Positions 1-5,787 of a stretch of DNA of 12,274 nucleotides are shown here, in pieces. The position numbers and the translations under genes were made by a program. Under the pieces are notes generated by a model. That model worked only from the letters and a program-made list of their open reading frames with translations, searched no databases and had not been told where the DNA came from. The DNA is from DASYCK01 sp036500205 (GTDB taxonomy: Bacteria; Myxococcota_A; Polyangia; Fen-1088): positions 1-12,274 of the forward strand of contig DASYCK010000212.1 of assembly GCA_036500205.1 (NCBI GenBank). Direction: 5' to 3'. Within the stretch, counting starts at the first letter, position 1. Each line of letters starts with the position of its first letter.

Positions 1-80
1 AAAATCATGGCGGGCGCAAGAGGGATCGGTAACTACTCTTAGGGCTTATATCCCAGCAGCACACCGAGGACCCGTCACAC

Positions 81-1511
81 ATGCGCCTACTTCAGTCTCC
101 GTCACGCTCATCCGTTCGTCAGCGCTTGCTGCTGCTAGCAAGCAGCGCCTGTTTGCTGCACCTAATGCCCGGGTGCGGCTCCTCCTCGAGCGACAACGGC
201 GGAGCGGGGAATGAAGCAGGCACGCCGAACGGTGTGGCCGGTTCCAACGGCAGCACGACGGGCGGCGCTGCAAACGCAACCGGGGGTACGGGCTCGAGCA
301 CGGCCGGCGCTCACGCTGCGGGCGGCATTGGCACCAGTGGTGCGTCAGCAACCAGTGCTGGCGCGCCAGGAACCAGCGGCGCGCCGGCGACGAGCGGCGG
401 CGCACCAGGAACCAGCGGCGCAACCGGCGCTGCGGGCAAGGGCGGTGCGACCAACGCAGCCGGCGCTGCGGGCAAGGGCGGCACAACCGGCGCTGCGGGC
501 GCCACGGGCACGAGCGGCGCAACCGGCGCTGCGGGCGCCGGCACTCTCGGCAGCTGCACTACGCCGCCGAATGGCAGCGCGCTCGTCGGCTGGGCCTCGC
601 AGTCCGGCATGGGCGTCACCACCACCACCGGCGGCGGCAACGCCACGCCGCAAATGGTCACCACCTTGGCCGCGTTCACGAGCGCCGTCAGCGGCACCGC
701 CGCCAAGGTCATCTATGTGACCGGCAAGTTCGCCAACGGCAAGGTCAACATCGGCTCGAACAAGACCATCGTCGGGCTGTGCGGCGCTGAATTTCATGGC
801 CACTTGGGCCTGAGCGGCTCGTCGAACGTGATCATCCGCAACCTGAAGATCGTCGGCTACGGCGTGGGAGATTGCTCGCTCGATCCAGACTACACCTCGG
901 TCGTCGGCTGCTCCTCGGGCAACGACGCCGTCACCATCAACAACGACTCACACCACATCTGGGTCGACCATTGCGACATCTCCGACGGGTCGGACGGCAA
1001 CCTCGATATCACCAATGGCTCTGATTTTGTCACTGTCTCGTGGACGAAGTTCTCCTACTCGACGATGCGCACCGACCCGGTCACCGGCAGCACCGGGCAC
1101 CGGTTTTCGAACCTGATCGGCGCCGCCGACGGCCTGGCCGAGGACGCCGGCCACCTCAACGTCACCTGGCACCACGACTGGTGGGCGGACAACGTCGCCG
1201 AGCGGATGCCGCGCTCGCGCGACGGCAAGATCCACGTCGTCAACAACCTCTTCACCGCCGCCGGCAACGACTACTGCACGAATTCCGGGAATCTCTCGTC
1301 GCTGCTGGTCGAGAACAACATCTATGTCGGCGTGAAAAACCCGCTGCAGGAGGACGCCGACGGCAACATGCTGTCGCGCAACAACGTCTTCACCAACACG
1401 ACCGGCAGCAAGACCTCGGGCGGCACCGGCTTCAGCGCGCCCTATGCGCTGACCCCCGACGCGACCGGGAACCTGGAAGCGACGATCCGCGCGCAGGCCG
1501 GGCCGCGCTGA
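81..1511 (+). CDS. Pectate lyase (PL1 family), surface lipoprotein with Gly/Ala-rich linker
   Basis: 476 aa. It should cleave pectate (polygalacturonan) by Ca-dependent beta-elimination at the cell surface. Residues 1-32 form a lipoprotein signal: Arg-rich n-region, Leu-rich core, lipobox LMPGC with Cys32. Residues 33-157 are a low-complexity Gly/Ala/Ser/Thr linker with GTSGA and GAAGKGG units, probably a spacer from the outer membrane. Residues 158-476 are a parallel beta-helix lyase domain: WVDH at 294-297 followed by DGNLDI (Asp309 in the usual calcium-ligand region), then the RMPR motif at 375-378 carrying the catalytic Arg typical of PL1. The start is ATG81 with GAGGA at 66-70, 10 bases upstream. 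A GH54 arabinofuranosidase with the same layout lies 78 bases downstream, so the pair likely acts on the same pectic substrate. The family call is firm; lipidation and exact substrate are inferred. Confidence 0.93.
   Translation: MRLLQSPSRSSVRQRLLLLASSACLLHLMPGCGSSSSDNGGAGNEAGTPNGVAGSNGSTTGGAANATGGTGSSTAGAHAAGGIGTSGASATSAGAPGTSGAPATSGGAPGTSGATGAAGKGGATNAAGAAGKGGTTGAAGATGTSGATGAAGAGTLGSCTTPPNGSALVGWASQSGMGVTTTTGGGNATPQMVTTLAAFTSAVSGTAAKVIYVTGKFANGKVNIGSNKTIVGLCGAEFHGHLGLSGSSNVIIRNLKIVGYGVGDCSLDPDYTSVVGCSSGNDAVTINNDSHHIWVDHCDISDGSDGNLDITNGSDFVTVSWTKFSYSTMRTDPVTGSTGHRFSNLIGAADGLAEDAGHLNVTWHHDWWADNVAERMPRSRDGKIHVVNNLFTAAGNDYCTNSGNLSSLLVENNIYVGVKNPLQEDADGNMLSRNNVFTNTTGSKTSGGTGFSAPYALTPDATGNLEATIRAQAGPR
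288..545 (+). repeat. Tandem short repeats encoding the Gly/Ala-rich linker of the pectate lyase
   Basis: The core ccggcgctgcgggc recurs at 424, 460, 487 and 523. The spacings are 36, 27 and 36 bases, all multiples of 9, so the reading frame and the Gly-every-third pattern are kept. The first two copies extend to 22 identical bases (424-445 and 460-481). A second unit, ccaggaaccagcggcgc, occurs at about 367 and 407. This is a coding minisatellite that can change linker length by unequal recombination without a frameshift. Confidence 0.8.
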
Positions 1512-1589
1512 CCGTCGCGCACGGCTCGGCGAGAAACCTGAGCCCTTCCGTCGGAGGCCCGGCACCTCTCCGACCAGAAGGAGCCCCTC

Positions 1590-3107
1590 GTGCAACACGC
1601 CCACCCCCAGGGACGCGTGCAGCGGCTTGTCCCGCTCGCGCTTGCAGTTTTCCTCGTTTCTTCTTGCTTTACTTCATGCGCCAACAGCGACGGCAACGTC
1701 AGCGGCAGCGGCGGCAGCGGCGCTGAAGGCGGATCGTCCGGCTCGACGGGCTCGGGTGGCAATGGCAGCGGCGGTTCGTCGACCGGCGGCAACGGCTCGG
1801 GCGGCCTGACCGGGAGAGGCGGGTCGTCGAGCGGCGGCTCAACCGCCAGCGGCGGGTCGTCGAGCGGCGGCTCGACGGGCTCCGGCGGCAGGGGCGGCAG
1901 CGGCTCGGGCGGCAGCGCGAGCAGCGGTGGAACGACCGGGACTGGGGGCGCGGCGGGTGCGACCGGCAAAGGTGGCAATGGCTCGGGCGGAACGGGGACG
2001 GGCGGCGCGGCGGGTAAAGGCGGCAACGGCTCGGGCGGAACCGGGGCCGGCGGTGCCGCGGGCGCGACGGGGACGGGCGGCGCGGCGGGCGCGACCGGCG
2101 GCGCCGGCGGAGCGACGGCGACAGGCACGCCGCCCGGCGACATCGCCATGGCCGCCGGAACGCCGATGGTGGCGGCGCACTCGGTGACGCGGGCGATGTT
2201 CGCGGCCTACAGCGGCAAGCTGTTCCAGGCGCGGCGCGCCTCCGACGGCACCACCCAGGACATCAACGCGGCGAGCGCCGGCGGCCTCGTCGATCTCAAC
2301 GCGCTCAATACCTTTTGCTCGGGAACGACCTGCACGGTGTCGAAGCTCTACGACCAGGCGGGGAACGGCAACGACATGTCGCAGGCGACGACCGCCAACC
2401 AGCCGACGGTCGGGTTCTGGACGGCCGCCAACGGGACCAAGTACCCCATGGTGGTCTCCGTCGGATACCAGTGGCTGCGCAACCGCACCAGCGTCAAGAA
2501 GATCCCCACCGGCTCGAATCCGCAGACGGAGTACTTCGTCGTCCACGGCGACAACGCCGGTGCCGCCGCCAACACCAACGGCTGCTGCTACGACTACGGC
2601 AACATGGAGACGCGCATCGAGGACGACGGCCCGGGCACCATGTCGGCGCTCTACTTCGGCAAGGCCACCGACTGGACGCGCGGCGCGGGCAGCGGCCCCT
2701 GGGTCATGTTGGACATGGAGAACGGCGTGTTCGCGGGCGGCGGCTCGATCGCCATCCTGAACGCCGGCAACGCCAGCGTGAACTCGAGCGATCCCAGCCT
2801 CAAATACGCGGCGCCCAACATCGTCACCGGGCTGGCCAAGACCAACGGAACGTCGACGTTCGAGATCAAGTACGGCAACGCCTCAAGCGGCGCGCTGAGC
2901 ATCGCCTGGAACGGCTCGCTCCCCACCAACACCAACCCCACCTCGTACATCCCGCTGCATCAGCAGGGTGGCATCTCGCTGGGCGAGGGGGGCGACGGCT
3001 CGGCGATGGGGACCGGCGCCTTCTCCGAGGGGGCGATCATCGCCGCCCAGACCAGCGACGCCACCGACGACTCCATTCAGGCCAACCTGACGACGCTCTA
3101 CAAGTAG
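1590..3107 (+). CDS. Alpha-L-arabinofuranosidase (GH54 / ArabFuran-catal domain), surface lipoprotein
   Basis: 505 aa. It should release L-arabinofuranose from arabinan or arabinoxylan side chains outside the cell. Residues 1-26 form a lipoprotein signal (VSSC, Cys26; Cys30 is a less likely alternative). Residues 31-180 are a Gly/Ser/Thr-rich linker. The GH54 catalytic domain covers about 182-505: the opening block around VAAHSVTRAMFAAYSG, a Cys243/Cys248 pair, the vicinal Cys332-Cys333 in CCYDYGN, Glu377 in DMENG (matches the family nucleophile) and Asp469 in GEGGDGS (matches the acid/base). The C-terminal arabinose-binding module (CBM42) usual in fungal GH54 enzymes is absent, and both cysteines of the first conserved disulfide are replaced (PPGDI...TPMVAAHS). 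The start is GTG1590 with AGAAGGAG at 1576-1583, 6 bases upstream. Family recalled from memory of fungal AbfB; the match is extensive. Confidence 0.9.
   Translation: MQHAHPQGRVQRLVPLALAVFLVSSCFTSCANSDGNVSGSGGSGAEGGSSGSTGSGGNGSGGSSTGGNGSGGLTGRGGSSSGGSTASGGSSSGGSTGSGGRGGSGSGGSASSGGTTGTGGAAGATGKGGNGSGGTGTGGAAGKGGNGSGGTGAGGAAGATGTGGAAGATGGAGGATATGTPPGDIAMAAGTPMVAAHSVTRAMFAAYSGKLFQARRASDGTTQDINAASAGGLVDLNALNTFCSGTTCTVSKLYDQAGNGNDMSQATTANQPTVGFWTAANGTKYPMVVSVGYQWLRNRTSVKKIPTGSNPQTEYFVVHGDNAGAAANTNGCCYDYGNMETRIEDDGPGTMSALYFGKATDWTRGAGSGPWVMLDMENGVFAGGGSIAILNAGNASVNSSDPSLKYAAPNIVTGLAKTNGTSTFEIKYGNASSGALSIAWNGSLPTNTNPTSYIPLHQQGGISLGEGGDGSAMGTGAFSEGAIIAAQTSDATDDSIQANLTTLYK
1698..2130 (+). repeat. Low-complexity repeats encoding the Gly/Ser-rich linker of the arabinofuranosidase
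   Basis: This stretch codes for about 145 residues that are mostly Gly, Ser, Thr and Ala. A 23-base unit beginning ggcgggtcgtcgagcggcgg is exactly repeated at 1818-1840 and 1851-1873, 33 bases apart. Another unit, ggctcgggcggaac, follows ggcaatggc-like and ggcaacggc-like runs near 1980 and 2025. All steps are multiples of three. Confidence 0.75.
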
Positions 3108-3118
3108 GGCGAAAAGTT

Positions 3119-3138
3119 GACGGCGGCGCCTCGCCGTC
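3119..3138 (+). terminator. Possible stem-loop after the arabinofuranosidase gene
   Basis: GACGGCG (3119-3125) pairs perfectly with CGCCGTC (3132-3138) around a 6-base loop, starting 11 bases after the stop codon. No T-run follows on the + strand, so it is at best a weak intrinsic terminator or an mRNA 3'-end stabiliser. Confidence 0.35.
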
Positions 3139-3156
3139 CAAAATCGGCGGTTGGCG

Positions 3157-3819
3157 ATGGCCACGGCATGTGAGGAGGCCGCCGCGGGCGAGGTGCCGTG
3201 CGCACCGATGTTCGCGACCGAGACGATGGCGGAGCTGTCGGCGCGGCAGGGCCGGCTCTTGGACGCGGTCGCCATCTACCGGCATCTGCTCGGCGGCGCG
3301 GCGTCGGACGGCACGGACGAGGCGCGCGTGGCGAGATGGCGGGCGCGCCTGGCGGAGCTGGCGGCCGGCGCCCCGACCTCGGCGACGACGACGGCGACGG
3401 TGCCGGCGCCTGCCCCGGCCCCACGCGCGCCCGTTCCATCCCGAGTGGTCGCCGCGCCCACCCGCTCGCTGGTCCTCCGCGATCCGATCCGCTCGGGACA
3501 GGTGGTCTACGCCGAGGGACGCGACCTCATCGTCATCGCGCCGGTCCACCCGGGGGCGCAGCTCCTCGCCGACGGCAACATTCACGTCTACGGCGCGCTC
3601 AAAGGGCGCGCCGTGGCCGGGGCGCAGGGGCGCCGCGACGCGGAGGTGTTCTGCCTCTCGCTCGAGGCAGAGCTGGTCGGCGTCGACGCCGGCTACCTGC
3701 TGCGCGACGACGTCCCGGCGGCGCTCTGGGGCGCCGCGGCGCGCGTGTTCCTGACGCCCGAGGGGGTCTGCACCGCCGCCGCGCTCTCGGCCGGCAAGCC
3801 GCTGCCGCGCCTGCGCTGA
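3157..3819 (+). CDS. minC: MinC C-terminal-domain protein with TPR-like N-terminus
   Basis: 220 aa from ATG3157. Residues 104-180 match the C-terminal beta-helical domain of the septum-site inhibitor MinC: RSGQ at 112-115 (the MinD-contact motif), ADGNIHVYG at 138-146, KGRAVAGA, then FCLSLEAELV. Unlike normal MinC there is no FtsZ-antagonising N-terminal MinC_N domain. Residues 19-45 instead read as a TPR-like helix pair (TMAELSARQGRLLDAVAIYR), followed by an Ala/Pro-rich linker at about 70-100. No minD or minE lies nearby. A role in division-site placement is therefore uncertain; the C-domain may serve as a polymer or MinD/ParA-type binding module. Start is ambiguous: TTG3151, ATG3157, GTG3193 (14 bases after a strong gaggagg at 3172-3178) and ATG3208 are all in frame. 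The symbol reflects the domain match only. Confidence 0.78.
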   Translation: MATACEEAAAGEVPCAPMFATETMAELSARQGRLLDAVAIYRHLLGGAASDGTDEARVARWRARLAELAAGAPTSATTTATVPAPAPAPRAPVPSRVVAAPTRSLVLRDPIRSGQVVYAEGRDLIVIAPVHPGAQLLADGNIHVYGALKGRAVAGAQGRRDAEVFCLSLEAELVGVDAGYLLRDDVPAALWGAAARVFLTPEGVCTAAALSAGKPLPRLR

Positions 3820-3878
3820 ACGGCCGCTTGTCGGCCCGCCGCCGGCAGGCTACGTTTCGTGGTGACGTTCGCTTAGCT

Positions 3879-3885
3879 CGGAGGG
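3879..3885 (+). promoter_or_regulatory. Ribosome binding site fixing the start at 3893
   Basis: CGGAGGG lies 7 bases before ATG3893. This is one of the clearest Shine-Dalgarno sequences on the + strand here and supports that start. Confidence 0.6.
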
Positions 3886-3892
3886 CATTCGC

Positions 3893-4264
3893 ATGGGTCG
3901 TTCGGCACGGTTCAATCTGGCGGGGCTCATCGTGGGCGCGACGTTGTTTGGTCAGCTCGCCTGCGCCGGGAACACGCAGTCGTTCGACGCGAGCAACGAC
4001 GGACAGACGACCACCGTGTCCCCCGGCGACGAGATCGACATCAAGCTCACCTTCATCGGGGGCTCGACTTATACAGGTCCCGACGTCTCCTCGGCGGCGG
4101 TGGCGTACGAGGGGAGCTCGGTCGTCGGACCTCTCGACCCAGGCGGTCCCACGATGCTCTTCAAGTTCAAGGCGGTGAACCCCGGGACGGCGGTCATCTC
4201 GATTCCCAGGACGAGCCTCACCGGCTATGTGGCGACGTTCACCCTGGGCGTCCTCGTCGAGTGA
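3893..4264 (+). CDS. Small exported beta-rich protein, chagasin-like (I42) fold possible
   Basis: 123 aa. Residues 1-25 form a signal peptide (Arg-containing n-region, hydrophobic GLIVGATLFG). The end of the signal reads QLACAGN, which fits either signal peptidase I cleavage after ACA or an atypical lipobox at Cys24. The mature part is short and strand-rich. The segment GGPTMLFKFKAVNPGTAVIS (85-104) resembles the G-x-x-F-x-F-K-A-x-x-P-G-T-A pattern of chagasin-type (I42) cysteine-protease inhibitors. The NPTTGY-type inhibitory loop is not recognisable (GGSTYTGPDV sits near that position), so inhibitor activity is doubtful. Alternatively it is a generic Ig-like domain. It follows the MinC-domain gene by 73 bases with its own good ribosome binding site. 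Coding call firm, fold tentative. Confidence 0.72.
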   Translation: MGRSARFNLAGLIVGATLFGQLACAGNTQSFDASNDGQTTTVSPGDEIDIKLTFIGGSTYTGPDVSSAAVAYEGSSVVGPLDPGGPTMLFKFKAVNPGTAVISIPRTSLTGYVATFTLGVLVE

Positions 4265-4289
4265 CGACTGGCCTCGGGACTCCTGGTCC

Positions 4290-4502
4290 GCCACGATCCC
4301 GCAGATCGTCTTCGCGTTCGAGATGAAGCCCGCGCACACCTACGCCGTCCAGACCCGCATCGACGATTCGAGCGGGCCCAGCGGTCGCCTGGAGATCTTC
4401 GCGCAAGAGTACGCCCCCGACGGCTCCCGCACGCGCGTGCCGTTTGCCGGCGACGGCGAGATCAACGCGTGCAAGACCTGGGCGCAGTCTCAAGGCCTCT
4501 GA
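4290..4502 (+). pseudogene. Truncated paralogue of the downstream lipoprotein (3' remnant)
   Basis: The reading frame here ends IVFAFEMKPAHTYAV...CKTWAQSQGL. This closely parallels IIFAFEMRPGYIYTV...CRRWAKSQRY of the intact gene at 4520-4942. The 17 bases tcttcgcgttcgagatg are identical in both (4309-4325 and 4782-4798). The remnant lacks any equivalent of the signal peptide and the first 85 residues of its sister. Its frame stays open only back into the 3' end of the preceding gene (an ATG at 4227 lies inside that gene). It most likely arose by tandem duplication followed by loss of the 5' half; expression as a 91-aa fusion-type ORF from ATG4227 cannot be excluded but would lack export. Confidence 0.7.
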
Positions 4503-4519
4503 GCCCGAGCTCGCCCCAC

Positions 4520-4942
4520 GTGCGCACCTCGCCAGCTTTTCGACCGGCGCTCGCGCTGCTCGCTCTGTGGGCGGCCGCGTGTGCGCCGGTGATGAACCCG
4601 GCGGTCCCCCTCTACCCCAAGATCGACGCCGGGCCGGGACCGGGCAAGATCGCGCTGCTGCGCGGGCCCATCGCGATCGTCGACGGGGAAGGGGTTTCGG
4701 GCAAAGGGCCGGCGTTCGAGCTTCTGCCGGGCTGTCACCTCGTCGCCGTCGAGGCGGACGGTGGCGTCAAGCCGAGCATCATCTTCGCGTTCGAGATGCG
4801 GCCCGGCTACATCTACACCGTCGAGTCCGGCGCCGAGACGGCGCAGGAGCGCGCCCCCGACAACTCGGTCGTTCCGGTGCGGCGCGCCCGCGCCTCCGAC
4901 GTGACAGCGTGCCGCCGTTGGGCGAAGTCGCAGCGCTACTGA
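4520..4942 (+). CDS. Small lipoprotein of unknown function
   Basis: 140 aa from GTG4520. The signal is PALALLALWAAAC with lipobox Cys21, so a membrane-anchored lipoprotein is likely. The mature part (22-140) is a compact strand-rich domain. It has IALLRGPIAIVDG (44-56), FELLPGCHLVAVE (67-79) and IIFAFEMRPGYIYTV (87-101), and ends with CRRWAKSQRY. The pattern of a Pro-x-Cys turn followed by a hydrophobic strand and a Gly-Tyr-x-Tyr strand recalls periplasmic beta-sandwich lipoproteins, but no named family is recognised. The frame is open upstream to ATG4469, but that start overlaps the remnant at 4290-4502 and adds residues before the natural n-region, so GTG4520, 17 bases after the remnant's stop, is preferred. 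A truncated duplicate lies directly upstream. Confidence 0.75.
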   Translation: MRTSPAFRPALALLALWAAACAPVMNPAVPLYPKIDAGPGPGKIALLRGPIAIVDGEGVSGKGPAFELLPGCHLVAVEADGGVKPSIIFAFEMRPGYIYTVESGAETAQERAPDNSVVPVRRARASDVTACRRWAKSQRY

Positions 4943-4950
4943 TCCGCGCT

Positions 4951-5049
4951 TCAGCGACACCAGAGATCGACGGCGCCGCCGTCCAGGGTGAGCATCTGGG
5001 AGCCGTCACCAGGGAGGACAACGGTGCCGGCCGGCCCGCCGCGATACAC
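4951..5049 (-). pseudogene. Possible 3' remnant of a minus-strand gene
   Basis: On the - strand a 32-codon frame from GTG5049 to TGA4951-4953 encodes GPAGTVVLPGDGSQMLTLDG and then AVDLWCR. It reads like the natural end of a protein and has about 80 percent G or C at third codon positions. A TGA interrupts the frame shortly upstream. It lies wholly between two + strand genes. It may be the tail of a decayed gene or a chance frame; no family is recognised. Confidence 0.2.
4969..4983 (+). other. Short inverted repeat between two genes
   Basis: GACGGC (4969-4974) and GCCGTC (4978-4983) flank three bases, 26 bases after the lipoprotein stop. It resembles the stem at 3119-3138 and has no T-run. 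It may be a weak 3'-end hairpin. Confidence 0.25.
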
Positions 5050-5057
5050 TGACCTCG

Positions 5058-5720
5058 GTGGCGGCCCTCACGGCGGTCCCCGCGGCGCCGCGGGTGCGTT
5101 GGTGGACGAACCTCGCGAGGTTCCCAGGTCGACTGTGGTCGATGGCCGGCGACCTGACGACCGCGCTGACTGACCAATCGGCGCGGCAGCCGAGCAGGCG
5201 AAAGCTGGCCTTGATTCGGCTGGGGTTCATGGTGGCCTTCATCATTTTCTCGCCCGTGCTCTTCGCCCTCAGCTTGAGGTCGCGCCCCCAAGGCTCGACG
5301 GGGTTCGCGGCGCTCGACGCGCGCGTCCGGGAGATCTGGAAGACGTCCGCCCACGACGCGGTCGACCTTCTGAAATCGACCTTCGACCAACTGATCGCGA
5401 AAGGCGCTTTCGGGATCAAAGCGATCGAGATCGAGCCCTTCGGGAAATTCGAGCCGTGGGACGTGCTCCGCTTTGAACGGCACCTCTACAATTGCGAGAT
5501 CGCCCTCGGTCGTTACGAGGATGCAATGGCCGTCGCGGCGTCCATGCCGGGGAGGCTCGAGGAGTTCATTCTGCAACAGGTCGATTGCCTCGTCGCCCTG
5601 GGACGGGGGTTGGACGCCATCGCACTCCTCGAACGCAACCTCGACACCGACGGCTGGCGCGGCACGCTCCGTCGCCGCCTCCGCGAGCTGGGCGGCCGTG
5701 ACCTGCGAAGCGTGAACTGA
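5058..5720 (+). CDS. Single-pass membrane protein with TPR-like helices
   Basis: 220 aa from GTG5058. Residues 1-48 are a basic, Trp/Arg-containing N-terminus. Residues 50-72 (KLALIRLGFMVAFIIFSPVL) form one membrane helix followed by Arg. Residues 80-125 look helical and amphipathic. Residues 136-195 form two helix pairs of TPR type (CEIALGRYEDAMAVA and CLVALGRGLDAIALLERNL), usually a protein-protein interaction surface. No enzymatic motif is seen. No good ribosome binding site precedes GTG5058; ATG5142 (residue 29) is an in-frame alternative that keeps the membrane helix. It follows a lipoprotein gene by 115 bases and precedes another by 67, and may act as a scaffold near the envelope. This function is inference. 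Confidence 0.7.
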   Translation: MAALTAVPAAPRVRWWTNLARFPGRLWSMAGDLTTALTDQSARQPSRRKLALIRLGFMVAFIIFSPVLFALSLRSRPQGSTGFAALDARVREIWKTSAHDAVDLLKSTFDQLIAKGAFGIKAIEIEPFGKFEPWDVLRFERHLYNCEIALGRYEDAMAVAASMPGRLEEFILQQVDCLVALGRGLDAIALLERNLDTDGWRGTLRRRLRELGGRDLRSVN

Positions 5721-5787
5721 GCTTCCCAGTGGGCAGGCGGCGCGTACCTTCTTGCCAAACCGGGAGCGGGCGGAGATAACGGCGGCC

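Noticed and set aside
1..80. Possible promoter around the TTATAT at 46-51 before the pectate lyase gene
   Set aside because: No matching -35 element at a suitable distance can be seen and the region is cut by the window edge.
424..545. Regularly spaced repeats considered as a CRISPR-like array
   Set aside because: The repeats are in-frame, very short, encode Gly/Ala units inside a lipoprotein gene and have no unique spacers of constant length.
2315..3754. 479-codon + strand frame overlapping the arabinofuranosidase and MinC-domain genes
   Set aside because: It is a frame-shifted shadow rich in Arg, His and Pro; the true frames show conserved catalytic and structural motifs.
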